This document shows positions 44,155-53,570 of a DNA stretch of 64,000 nucleotides, one piece after another. The stretch comes from Clostridiales bacterium (GTDB taxonomy: Bacteria > Bacillota > Clostridia > Christensenellales > Pumilibacteraceae). Position 1 is the stretch's first letter; the number at the start of each line of letters is the position of its first letter. The translations under genes were made by a program, and so were the position numbers. The stretch is from NCBI GenBank assembly GCA_022511445.1, contig JAFLVE010000106.1, positions 62,001 through 126,000 of the forward strand, in the 5' to 3' direction. The notes beneath the pieces were generated by a model. The model had not been told where the DNA came from and did no database searches. It saw only the letters and a list, made by a program, of their open reading frames with translations.

Positions 44155-47100
44155 CTCGAAATTCCCTCCGCATTGTATACTTTGAGCACGCCCTCGGTCT
44201 CGTTGTCGTAGTCCTGACCGAGCGCATGGTCCACCGTGTCGATAAGCGACGGAGCGTCGCCGCTATGCTTACCGATAAGAACGGACACCATGCCGTGAAT
44301 AAGGTTGACCGAAATGGCGTGGTCGAGCGCCTCGCGCATTGCGTCGGCGATATCGGTGTTCTCGTCGCCGCAAGCGCAATAGACCGAAACAAACCGCTCT
44401 AACTTGCCCCACTTTTTATTGCTTATCGAGTATTCGCCCGCCTGCGAGCGTACGTACTCCTCCAGCTTGTCTATCTTTTTCCAATGCGCTTCGTCAAAGT
44501 CGAGCGCGTTTCTCGTCGCGTCGGTCATCCACACGTATTGCTCGTACGGAATGCCGTCCGAATCCGCGGGTCTTCCGCCTGCGGGAACGGAAGAAAGCTG
44601 AAGGTCTATAACCGAGCCGAGGTCGGTGACAAACGCCGGAAGTGGCGCGTTTACGGGCGACGATTCGGTCAGGAAAAACCACATATTGGGCGGAATGACG
44701 TAGGTCACTTTTTCGCCTATCGAGTTTTTTATGTCGAGCGTGTGCGGATGATTTATATTGGCAAAGCCGGCGATAAGCGGAGTAAAGTACGAGCGGATAG
44801 ACTTCATATCCACGCCGTCCATCGTGACAAATGTCATTTTGTGCGGCTCGCGCTCCGCAAACGCCACGGCGCTTTTTATCCCGTTATAATCGGCAAAAAG
44901 GTCGAACGCCACCTTGTATCCGCGCGCGTCGGCAAAAAATTCGGGCGTGCCGAAAAACCTGCTCGTTGCCGAAGTGAACAGGCGGATAAGGTTTTTGTCG
45001 GAGTTTCTTAAAACGAGAAGTCTGGAGGAAGCGAGCGACGACAAAACGGCCTTTGCCTTTTGCGCGGAAATGCTTACGCCGCTTCCCTTAAGATAGCTTA
45101 CGTACCGCGCACACACGGCGTCGAAGGTTGCCGTCTGGTCGATATACTGCGACTTGTCGTAGTCGGTGCGGACGGTCTTTTTTGCACGGACGCGCTTTTC
45201 GCCGCTGAACGATTCCATATCGGCAAAAAGCTCGGTAAGCGGCAAAACGTCTGAAAGCGTTTCCAAATCCCACTGCTCCTCGTCGAAGGTGGTGCGCGCC
45301 GCGCGAAGCCGCATATTGTTGCGCCGCTTTACCGTTATTACGATAAACGTTATAAGTACGATAAGCCACAAACCGCCCACCGCGCCGAGAAGAATATAGC
45401 TAAGCATTGCCATGTCCGGCTGGTAGTAGGCTATTAACGGCAGCGCAATGCCCGCAAGCACGGCGATAACGGTTGTGAGTATAAATATCGTTTGAACGGG
45501 ATTTTTGGTTGATTCCGTCCTGTTGTCGTTTAGCTTGTACGATCCGCTGTGGATATTGGTAGAGGATTTGAATATCGTGGGAGTCGGACTCGACTCGGGC
45601 ACGAATTTTTTCCCGCCGCGCGTAAAGGTTGTTTGGAGCCGTATATCGAACAGCGACCGACCGATATACACGTCGTACTCGCCCGCTTCCAATGCCGATT
45701 GTCCCTCGATGCTGTCGTAAACGGAAAGCGAATTTTCCAGATAGTCGAGACGGATGGAAATAAGCGCCTTTTCGTGCGGCTTGAGCCCTTTGCATGCGAT
45801 AAACTTTAATTCCTTTTTGGGTACTGAAAGAGCGGACGATTTTTTACCGATATACACCTCGACCGTTTCGGTAACAAAATATTTGCCTTTGTTCTGAATA
45901 GTAAAGGTCAGCTCGTTGCCCTTTAGCTTAAGTCCCGAGTATTTTATCTGCGAGTACGTAAGACCGTGACCGAAGGGATACATTTCGGTAATACCCGCCG
46001 CGTCGTACATTCTGTACCCGAGATACCGCCCGATTTTATCGGACTGACGGTCCTTTCTTATAACCTCGTTGTAGTAACCCGTTCTGTCGCGGTAAATTGT
46101 TTTTGCAAGCTTACCCGACGGCGAAACCTTACCGAGAAGGAGCTTGCTTAACGCCTCCTCGCTCTCCCTGCCGTTTAGCGCGGCGAGCATAATCGCGTCG
46201 CACTGACCGTCTATATCGAGGTCGATTGCGCGGTTTATGCATACGGCAATCGTTTTGCTCTTCTTTTTGTTTACGGTATTTAATATCTCGAGCCTGTTGG
46301 CGGAAAGAGTGCTATTCCCCTCCGGCTCGTCCAAAAACACAATCGTGACGTCGGCAAGGTGAGCCAAGCTCGCCGCACCCGCAACAAGACCGCCGCCAAG
46401 CTCCGAGTTAAGCTCGTAGCCCTCCGCGTGACCTATATACACTACGCCGCTTTTTTTGCACGCTTCGGCAAACACGGTAGTAAAATTACTGCTTTTGGGA
46501 AGCGGTCCGATTGTCGCGACGCGCTGACCTTTAACGAGCGGGAGCGCCGCCGCGTTTTTAAGGAGCACCGCGGTGCGGGCGTACACGTATTCAAGAAGCT
46601 CGTCGCGCGTCTTTTCCTCGGCGGGCTTGCGGCGCATACTGCACTCGAATAAGAAGTTTATAACGCTGTCGACCGCTTCGTTAACAGTCTTTTCCGAAAT
46701 GGCGGAGCCGGCCTTTACCGCTTTTTCAAGCTCGGTAATGGTAACGGAGCCGTCGTCGACGCCCTGACGCATTTTTCTGTAATTGTCGAGCGCCGCGGAA
46801 ATAGCCACGGCGGAGCCGTTAAGGCACATAACCGCGCCGCCGTTGACGGACGCCACCGTACCCTCCGCCGTCGCGGAGTCTATTAAATGCGGAATATCGG
46901 GATTGACGTTTTTAAAGTACAGCCTTTCCAATCTTCCGACCTCGCTCCCCTCGTCGGTAACGGCCTCGGAGGAAACGATTGCGTCGCAGTCGGACGAAGC
47001 GGAAGCAAACTCGATAGACTTAAGGAAAAAGTCGTGTAAGACCGTATCCTTTAAGTTTACGTCGGTGTAATCAAAGTCGGTTTCTCTTATGGAAAGATCG

Positions 47101-47489
47101 CTTACCGCGGCGGAGCAGCCCGCGCCTTTAAATCCTGAAAGGAGCGCCGAGCCGAGCATTCCGCAAAGATAGGGGTCCTCGGAAAAGCCTTTACCGCCCG
47201 CGGAAAGGTCCACCGATATATCGGGCGAAACCACAAAGTTGACGCCCTTTGCCGCTCCGTTTTCGGCGGCGAGCTTACCTATTTCCCTAACGAGCGCAAA
47301 ATCGAACGACGAGGCGAGAATATCGAGAGAGGGCACTGCCGAATCCTTTGTAAGCGCGGAGTAATCCGCAACCGAAAGTCTCGGTACGCCCAACGTATCG
47401 AGCCACGGCGCGTTAAGCGCTTTGCTGTCCGTCAAGAGGGAAAGCTTTTGTTTTTCGGTCATTCCCTGTATTATTTTTTCGTTCTTCAT
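44151..47489 (-). CDS. GH3-like pseudoenzyme fused through two membrane helices to a degenerate AAA+ domain
   Basis: A 1112-residue protein. Residues 1-640 follow the GH3 beta-glucosidase layout: GFSEDPYLCG at 101-110, RETDFDY where the family has its KHF and QETNR blocks, LLKNAAALPL, and the Fn3-like C-terminal PFGHGLTYSQ. The nucleophile motif SDW reads SSE (Ser173-Glu175), and the Lys-His substrate motif is missing, so it is probably inactive. Two helices at about 667-689 and 697-720 follow. Residues about 770-1112 resemble the ATPases in this operon (FVTMDGVDMKSIRSYF, PPNMWFFLTE, VYCACGDE) but lack Walker A and the Walker B Glu. No signal peptide is seen. With two helices both halves should be cytoplasmic, which would be unusual for GH3. 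Confidence 0.85.
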   Translation of the reverse strand: MKNEKIIQGMTEKQKLSLLTDSKALNAPWLDTLGVPRLSVADYSALTKDSAVPSLDILASSFDFALVREIGKLAAENGAAKGVNFVVSPDISVDLSAGGKGFSEDPYLCGMLGSALLSGFKGAGCSAAVSDLSIRETDFDYTDVNLKDTVLHDFFLKSIEFASASSDCDAIVSSEAVTDEGSEVGRLERLYFKNVNPDIPHLIDSATAEGTVASVNGGAVMCLNGSAVAISAALDNYRKMRQGVDDGSVTITELEKAVKAGSAISEKTVNEAVDSVINFLFECSMRRKPAEEKTRDELLEYVYARTAVLLKNAAALPLVKGQRVATIGPLPKSSNFTTVFAEACKKSGVVYIGHAEGYELNSELGGGLVAGAASLAHLADVTIVFLDEPEGNSTLSANRLEILNTVNKKKSKTIAVCINRAIDLDIDGQCDAIMLAALNGRESEEALSKLLLGKVSPSGKLAKTIYRDRTGYYNEVIRKDRQSDKIGRYLGYRMYDAAGITEMYPFGHGLTYSQIKYSGLKLKGNELTFTIQNKGKYFVTETVEVYIGKKSSALSVPKKELKFIACKGLKPHEKALISIRLDYLENSLSVYDSIEGQSALEAGEYDVYIGRSLFDIRLQTTFTRGGKKFVPESSPTPTIFKSSTNIHSGSYKLNDNRTESTKNPVQTIFILTTVIAVLAGIALPLIAYYQPDMAMLSYILLGAVGGLWLIVLITFIVITVKRRNNMRLRAARTTFDEEQWDLETLSDVLPLTELFADMESFSGEKRVRAKKTVRTDYDKSQYIDQTATFDAVCARYVSYLKGSGVSISAQKAKAVLSSLASSRLLVLRNSDKNLIRLFTSATSRFFGTPEFFADARGYKVAFDLFADYNGIKSAVAFAEREPHKMTFVTMDGVDMKSIRSYFTPLIAGFANINHPHTLDIKNSIGEKVTYVIPPNMWFFLTESSPVNAPLPAFVTDLGSVIDLQLSSVPAGGRPADSDGIPYEQYVWMTDATRNALDFDEAHWKKIDKLEEYVRSQAGEYSISNKKWGKLERFVSVYCACGDENTDIADAMREALDHAISVNLIHGMVSVLIGKHSGDAPSLIDTVDHALGQDYDNETEGVLKVYNAEGISR

Positions 47490-50400
47490 TTACTCACCTC
47501 GCCCGGAGTAATGTAGCTAATCGTCATATCGCTTATTGTGCAGCTCTCTTCGTCCGATTTGTTGTTGTAAAAAGTTATAACCACTTCGTCGCCCTCTTCT
47601 ATATCCGTCTCGAATCGTCTCGAGCCCGAAGTAAGGTCGAGCACTGTTTTGCCGCCCACAGTAACCTTGAACTGACAGCCGAAGGGTGATGAAAGAGCGC
47701 ACGAAAGGCTAAGCGTAATATCTCTGTCCGCAGTGAACGCAAGCCTTGCGGTGTAGCCGTAGTTTGCGTTGGAGACTATGTTCCCATCCTCGTCAAACTC
47801 GAAGTAGCTTACGGCGTCGAATATTTCGTTAAGGTTATCGCTCGTAACGCGCTCCTCCGTTTTTACGGCGCCGCACTCGGTGCACTTTCCGTTGGAATCG
47901 AAGTCGTGCGGGATCATGGGAATGTCTTCGGTCCTCGTTACCTCGCCGCACCTCGAGCATTTTACGGTAAGCGTGCCCGTAGCGGTGCACGTCGCTTCCT
48001 TTGTCACCTCGGTAACAAGCGGAGGAACGACGATGGAAATAACGCCGTCTATCTCCGTCCACTCGTCGTCACTATGCACGCAGTCCGCATACACCCTCAA
48101 TCCGTTGTAGGAAAGCGATAGGGATAATTCCCTCCACTCCTCGCGCGTACCCTTATAGTAAACCGTACCTACGCGCGCGTTGTAAAATGCGCCGGAAGCG
48201 TTAAAGCTTACCCGTCTTACTACAAGCGTTTCTATATTACCGCAACCGGCAAACGCCCGATCGCCTATCGTCGAAACGTTTTCGCCGAGGGAAAGCACGC
48301 GCAGGAATGACGCGTAATTAAATGCATACTCGCCTACCGCCTTTACCGCGCTCCCCATAATCACCGAGCGCACGCCCGAATTCATAAACGCGTGGTGCGC
48401 AATCGAGTAGGAGTTTATAACGGTGCCGCCGCCCGACATCGAGTCAAGCTTAAGCTCCTCGCCGCTTGCGGATACAAGATAGTAGCCCGAATCGGACAAA
48501 ACGAATTTGTATCCGTCTATTACTTTAACGGAATTATTATGCTCCGCTACCGAGCTTGAAACCTTAAGCGCGTACTGCGCCACGCCGCCGTTATTCGTAC
48601 CGCCCGCGGTAACGGAAAGCCGCGACAGGTTGCACACCGAGTACAGCTTAAAGCAGTCCGAAAACGCACCGTCGCTTATCGTCGTAAGCGTAGCGGGAAG
48701 CGTTATTTCCGTAATAAGGTTACACCCCGAAAACGCGTACGCGCCGATGGCCTCGAGCTTTGCGGGAAGAATAACGGAGGAAAGCGACGAGCAGTTGCTA
48801 AACATAGATCCGCCTATCTCTTTCGTCTCGTCGGGGAAGGCTATCGCGCGAAGATTAATGCAATCGGAAAAGACGTTGTTATATCCCGCGCCGAGCTTAA
48901 CGTTATTTCCGAACGTGACGGCGTTAAGCGCGCCGTTATACCTAAACGCATTGTCCGCAAGCTCGACGTCGCACCCGTCCTCGAACTCCACCGTAAGCAG
49001 GGAGGAGCAGTTTGCAAAAGCGGACTCGCCTATTTTTCTTACCGCTTTGGAAACGCTCAGCCCGGTAATGGACGCAAACTCGAACAGCCGCGTAGCAATC
49101 GAATAGGAGGTGACCGTACCGACCGATGTAGTAAACGTATCGGGAAGAGCAATCGCTCCCCCTCTCCCGTAATACTCTATAAGGTGCCAGTTTCCGTTAT
49201 CGTCGCACGCAAAGCCGAAATCGTCCTTGCGGATAATTATAAGACCGTCGTGGATACTCTTGGCTATTTTCAGCGCGTAGTACGCCACGTGCCCGTAGCT
49301 TGTCGAACCTATCGTAAGAGTGAGTTTGCTTAGGTTATATACCGTATACAGCTTGTAGCATCCGATAAACGCGTTGTCGCCTATTCCCGTAAGCGAGGCG
49401 GAAAGCTTAACGGAAGAAAGCTCGCCGCAATAGGAAAAAGCATTGCCGCCTATGGTGGTTACGCTGTCGGGTATTTCTATATAAGTAAGCGCCGAGCAAT
49501 AGTTAAACGCATTACCGCCTATCGACGTAATGCCGTCGTTCAGCTTTACCGTTTTTAATGAAAAGCAATATTCAAACGCCTTATTGGGGACTGTTCGGGC
49601 GTTTGTAAGCTCGACCTTTTCGAGCGAGAACGGAACGCTGCCGCCGAACAGAGCGGACAGAGTCTCGGACGACGAGGTGACAGTAGAGGGTACCGTAACC
49701 TCTTTTACGTAATTAAGCCCGCCGAGCGCATAGCTACTCATCGACGCGCCGTCGGGAATGACGATACTTTCGAAAGTACAGCCCGAAAACGCGTAAGAGC
49801 CTATCGAGGAAAGTCCGCTCGGAAGAGCGGGGGTTTTAAGCGAAGTGCAGCCCGCAAAAGCATAATCGCCTATAACGGAAACTCCCTCGGGATAAGTCAG
49901 CTCGGTAAGAGCGTAACAGTCCAAAAACGCGCGGGAGCCTACCGCCGTCACGGTAGAGGGCAAGGAAACGTTTTTAAGCGACGAACAGCCATCGAAGGCG
50001 TTATTGCCTACCTCGGTGAGATTGCCGCCCAGACGCACCGTTTCGAGACCGGTAAATCCCGAAAACGCGCGTTCCTTAATTTCCGTAAGCTCCGCAACCT
50101 CGAGCGTTTTAAGCGAGGCAACCGTACCGCCACCGAAAAGCGCGGAAAGCGCGACGGGACTTCCGTCCAAAACTATATCGTGTAAAACAAGCGTTTCGAT
50201 AGACCGCATTCCGTACAGCGAGCCGTTAACGAGCGCGGTGTTTTGCGGCACGGAAAGCCGTGTTATTCCGCTGTCCTCGAACGCGCCGTATTCTATCAAT
50301 TCGACGCTTACCGGCACGTTAAGCGCGGAAAGCGAGCTGCAACCGAGGAAGGTGTCGGAGTGAATAACCTTGAGGGTATTGGGCAAGGTCATTCTTTCGA

Positions 50401-52711
50401 GCGAGCGGCAATACGCAAACGCATACTCGCCTATCTCGGATACGGTAAGCGGGAATACGATGCTTTTTACAGAAGTGAGCCGCGCGAACGCGTAGGCGGG
50501 AATGCTATCCCCCACCTCGACGAGCGTTACCGCCTCGAGCGAGCTCGGCACGTCGCCGCCCTCGTCCGTAAACAGTCTGTATATGCCCGTTTCGCCCGTA
50601 GACACCTCTAAGGAATACGTCGTTAGGCTTCTCAATCCGAGCATACCCGTAAACGCGCAAGGCTCTATCTCCAAGCCCTTGGGGATGAAAAGCTCCAACA
50701 CCGACGAGCAGCCGGCAAACGCGTATTTCCCCACTTTTTTAAGAAGGGATGGAAAGTCGATATTCTTAAGCGAAGAACAGCTCGAAAAAGCGTAAGGCTT
50801 TATCTCGGTGAGCGCGGCGGGCATATTCACCTTTTCGAGCGAGGTGCAACCCGCAAACGCGTATTCGTCTATAACGTCGAGATCTTCGGGTATAATAAAT
50901 TCCTTAACGTGGGTAAGACCGCGGAGCGCTTGATTTTTCAGACTCGAAGAAAGGGTAATCTGAATTCTCGCAAGCGATTCGGGAACGGCGCCGCCGAACA
51001 TATCTTCAACCGTACCCGGATTGTCGCGGGTAAAAAAGTGCGGGGTCTTAAGCTCGACAAGAGACTTTGTGTTTTTAAGCGCGCCGCGCGCTATAAGGCG
51101 TATGGTGTCGGGAAACACCATTTTGGTAATACCGCTATTTTCAAACGCGCTCTCCCCGACCGATACTATCGAGTCGTTTAGGCTTACGTCGATAAGCGCA
51201 GAGCATTTTTCAAAAGCGTGCGCCCCAATCGATTTAGCAGGAAAAGGCAGCTCCGCCTTTTTAAGCGAAGCACAGCCGTAAAAGGCGTAGTCTCCAATCG
51301 TCTCGAGTTCGTTCGAAAATTTAACCTCGGTAAGCGCACGGCAATTATAAAAAGAGGATTGGTCTATCTCCGTAATATTGCTTAAGTCGATATACTTTAT
51401 TCCGCAATTGTAAAACGCGCCGCTTCCGATGGAAGTTACCGCCCCGCCCACGTCGAAGGTCTCGAGAAGCTCGAGGTTGCGGAACGCGCCCGCGCCTATG
51501 TTTTTATCGGTAAGCTCGCCCACCGTAAACGACTTCAGCTTGTTCATTCCGTCGCAGAACAATTCGGGCACTTTTTCGAGCTTTGCCGCCGAAATATTTT
51601 CCACCGAGTTACCCTCGCCGAAAATCGAAACGAACGAAATCGTAGGAGAGAGTACGTCGAACTCGACGTTTTTTACGCCCGAGCCGATAAAGACGTTGCC
51701 GTCGCCGAACTCTACGGTGTCGGACAATTTAACGGTCTCGAGGTCGACGCAGTACGAAAAAGCGTTTCCGCCTATCTTAACGCCCGCGTTTCCGCTTAAA
51801 TCGAGATAGGTAAGCCCCGTGCGAACAAACGCCTTTTCGCCGATAACCTTAACGCCTTTCATCTCGAGAGACTTAAGGCTTTTGCAACCGAAAAACGCGT
51901 TCGATCCGACGTTTGTCACACCGACAAGCTTTACGGATTTTAAGTTGTTACAGTTCTTAAACGCGTCGTTCGGCACGGACAACGTGCTCGATTCTATCGT
52001 AAGCGTGTGCAGGTACGGCGATCCGCTAAACGCGGTTTCGGATATTCCCACCACCCTGTGACCTTCTATCTTTTCGGGAATACTTACGTCCGAATATCTA
52101 CCGTTAAAGCCCACTATATGTATATCCGTGTCGTCCTTTTTGTCCTTGTCGACAAATCGGTAAATTACACCCTGATATGCAAACTCTTCCGCCGTGTTTC
52201 TGAAAACTATTATTTGCAGTACGCTCACGGCAAGCGCGATTAAAATAAGTATAATCGAAAGAACGCCTACGCCCACGGCGTGCTTAACGTAGTTGTGCGT
52301 AAGCACTTGATTGCTTCCGTCGCCGCTCTTTAAATAAAACGCCTTTGCCGCTCTTGAGCGCGCCGCCCTGTCGGTGTAGGACAGCATAACGCCGTCGCCG
52401 CGCCGAGTGTAAGTATAATCGCCGTAGCATATGCGCTTGATCTCGGTCTCGCAGTGATCGCACTTGTCGAGCATGGGCGTTTTGCTAACCCACACAAAAT
52501 CGGCGTCCTCTTCCTTTAGCGTTGTCGTGGAAAGAACGACCGTGCCTATCGAGCGGCCGTTTTTATCGTACTGTCTGACCTTTATGTCAAATCCGGTAAT
52601 GGGCTCCGACAGCGCGTTTTTTATCCTTAACGCAATGTACTTTTTTCCGTCCTTTTCTATTACGGAGTACTTTTTTACAATAGCGCACGAGTTGATGTTG
52701 GTAACGTTCAC
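47486..52711 (-). CDS. Membrane-anchored BspA-type leucine-rich repeat protein
   Basis: A 1741-residue protein. The start is GTG at 52709-52711, overlapping the upstream stop (TAGTG). The N-terminal 143 residues form a beta-rich domain with cysteines (Cys84, Cys87, Cys94). A helix at about 144-170 spans the membrane. Residues about 180-1550 are dozens of LRR_5/BspA repeats of the form AFxGCSSLKxVxLPxxxxxIGxxAF. Then comes a Cys-rich ribbon (CTATGTLTVKCSRCGEV with GKCTECG, near residues 1575-1625) and a C-terminal jelly-roll-like domain of about 110 residues. The LRR part should be outside the cell and act in binding or adhesion. The stop overlaps the next start (ATGA). Confidence 0.93.
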   Translation of the reverse strand: MNVTNINSCAIVKKYSVIEKDGKKYIALRIKNALSEPITGFDIKVRQYDKNGRSIGTVVLSTTTLKEEDADFVWVSKTPMLDKCDHCETEIKRICYGDYTYTRRGDGVMLSYTDRAARSRAAKAFYLKSGDGSNQVLTHNYVKHAVGVGVLSIILILIALAVSVLQIIVFRNTAEEFAYQGVIYRFVDKDKKDDTDIHIVGFNGRYSDVSIPEKIEGHRVVGISETAFSGSPYLHTLTIESSTLSVPNDAFKNCNNLKSVKLVGVTNVGSNAFFGCKSLKSLEMKGVKVIGEKAFVRTGLTYLDLSGNAGVKIGGNAFSYCVDLETVKLSDTVEFGDGNVFIGSGVKNVEFDVLSPTISFVSIFGEGNSVENISAAKLEKVPELFCDGMNKLKSFTVGELTDKNIGAGAFRNLELLETFDVGGAVTSIGSGAFYNCGIKYIDLSNITEIDQSSFYNCRALTEVKFSNELETIGDYAFYGCASLKKAELPFPAKSIGAHAFEKCSALIDVSLNDSIVSVGESAFENSGITKMVFPDTIRLIARGALKNTKSLVELKTPHFFTRDNPGTVEDMFGGAVPESLARIQITLSSSLKNQALRGLTHVKEFIIPEDLDVIDEYAFAGCTSLEKVNMPAALTEIKPYAFSSCSSLKNIDFPSLLKKVGKYAFAGCSSVLELFIPKGLEIEPCAFTGMLGLRSLTTYSLEVSTGETGIYRLFTDEGGDVPSSLEAVTLVEVGDSIPAYAFARLTSVKSIVFPLTVSEIGEYAFAYCRSLERMTLPNTLKVIHSDTFLGCSSLSALNVPVSVELIEYGAFEDSGITRLSVPQNTALVNGSLYGMRSIETLVLHDIVLDGSPVALSALFGGGTVASLKTLEVAELTEIKERAFSGFTGLETVRLGGNLTEVGNNAFDGCSSLKNVSLPSTVTAVGSRAFLDCYALTELTYPEGVSVIGDYAFAGCTSLKTPALPSGLSSIGSYAFSGCTFESIVIPDGASMSSYALGGLNYVKEVTVPSTVTSSSETLSALFGGSVPFSLEKVELTNARTVPNKAFEYCFSLKTVKLNDGITSIGGNAFNYCSALTYIEIPDSVTTIGGNAFSYCGELSSVKLSASLTGIGDNAFIGCYKLYTVYNLSKLTLTIGSTSYGHVAYYALKIAKSIHDGLIIIRKDDFGFACDDNGNWHLIEYYGRGGAIALPDTFTTSVGTVTSYSIATRLFEFASITGLSVSKAVRKIGESAFANCSSLLTVEFEDGCDVELADNAFRYNGALNAVTFGNNVKLGAGYNNVFSDCINLRAIAFPDETKEIGGSMFSNCSSLSSVILPAKLEAIGAYAFSGCNLITEITLPATLTTISDGAFSDCFKLYSVCNLSRLSVTAGGTNNGGVAQYALKVSSSVAEHNNSVKVIDGYKFVLSDSGYYLVSASGEELKLDSMSGGGTVINSYSIAHHAFMNSGVRSVIMGSAVKAVGEYAFNYASFLRVLSLGENVSTIGDRAFAGCGNIETLVVRRVSFNASGAFYNARVGTVYYKGTREEWRELSLSLSYNGLRVYADCVHSDDEWTEIDGVISIVVPPLVTEVTKEATCTATGTLTVKCSRCGEVTRTEDIPMIPHDFDSNGKCTECGAVKTEERVTSDNLNEIFDAVSYFEFDEDGNIVSNANYGYTARLAFTADRDITLSLSCALSSPFGCQFKVTVGGKTVLDLTSGSRRFETDIEEGDEVVITFYNNKSDEESCTISDMTISYITPGEVSK

Positions 52712-53400
52712 TACGCTTTCCTCCGTATGGGTTTATTCTTTTTGCGAAGTATCAAAAGCGTGCTCAAAAAGTTGATTACGCATATTACGCCCGCGACGAT
52801 AAAAAGCACTATCATGTCCGATTGAGAGGTTACGACGCTCTCGTAGTAAATACCCGCAAGCATGTGGCTTAAGCAATACTTGCCGAAAACAATCTCGCCG
52901 AAAGTTATGGCGCAGGTCAAAAGCGCGAAAATCACGATGTTGCGCCTCGGAATCCTCGAGCTGCACGTAACCTTTTGCTTGACGGAGTTTACGGCATACG
53001 GCAATACCGTAACGTATGCGGTTCCTTCGGGAAGGGGCAATTCGCTCGTAATGCCCTCCGTCTTAATGGATTCGTCGACGTGAATTACGTCGAGAATGGT
53101 ATCGGTACAATCGTAAATAACCACGTCGTATTCGAATCTGTATATCTCGGGCGCAATCTTAATAACAAGCTTATTAACGTCGTCGCGGTTAGTCAGTATG
53201 TACTGCTCTATGTATTTTCGGTTACGAAAATCGGGACGGTAGACGATTGTTCTCCCTCTGCTGTCCTTAATGCGTTTTACTCCGTTATCGGTTATCTGCG
53301 GCACGGTGTAATGCGTGCGGAGAAGCACCCGCGGCAAAACACCTATTATAATCGCGGTTAACAGTACGGTAACTATGATAAGTATAATAGCCCATTCCAT
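52711..53400 (-). CDS. Small membrane protein, first gene of the surface operon
   Basis: A 229-residue protein I do not recognise. One helix at the N-terminus (about 3-25) is followed by a soluble beta-rich domain of about 120 residues. Two further helices (about 153-175 and 195-217) and a basic tail (RKKNKPIRRKA) close the protein. The soluble part (IAPEIYRFEYDVVIYD with a TILDVIHVD-like strand) resembles in layout the N-terminal domain of the downstream LRR protein (GFDIKVRQYDKNGRSIG), suggesting a shared fold. It begins about 60 nt downstream of the operon promoter with AAGGA before the ATG. It could be an assembly or anchoring factor. Confidence 0.8.
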   Translation of the reverse strand: MEWAIILIIVTVLLTAIIIGVLPRVLLRTHYTVPQITDNGVKRIKDSRGRTIVYRPDFRNRKYIEQYILTNRDDVNKLVIKIAPEIYRFEYDVVIYDCTDTILDVIHVDESIKTEGITSELPLPEGTAYVTVLPYAVNSVKQKVTCSSRIPRRNIVIFALLTCAITFGEIVFGKYCLSHMLAGIYYESVVTSQSDMIVLFIVAGVICVINFLSTLLILRKKNKPIRRKA

Positions 53401-53455
53401 GCCGATATTCCTTAGGGTCTTCAGCTTTTTTTCAACGTGAAAATAAGCGTATAAA

Positions 53456-53496
53456 ACCCCGTGTATATTCTACCATGAATACACGGGGTATGTCAA
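53456..53496 (-). promoter_or_regulatory. Surface-operon promoter overlapping a perfect inverted repeat
   Basis: On the minus strand TTGACA (53491-53496), an 18-bp spacer and TAGAAT (53467-53472). The 11-bp arms ACCCCGTGTAT and ATACACGGGGT (53456-53466 and 53479-53489) flank the -10 box, and the right arm lies in the spacer. It is a candidate repressor operator. The same repeat could also fold as a hairpin in the prfA transcript with TTTT after it. Confidence 0.7.
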
Positions 53497-53570
53497 TGAT
53501 TGCGCTGTTTATATTATGCGCGCTAAGATTAAAATTTGTTGAGAAAATCTTTTTACCGTTAAACGCTTTT

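Noticed and set aside
44151-47489. An active beta-glucosidase
   Set aside because: The nucleophile and Lys-His motifs are missing, and there is no signal peptide.
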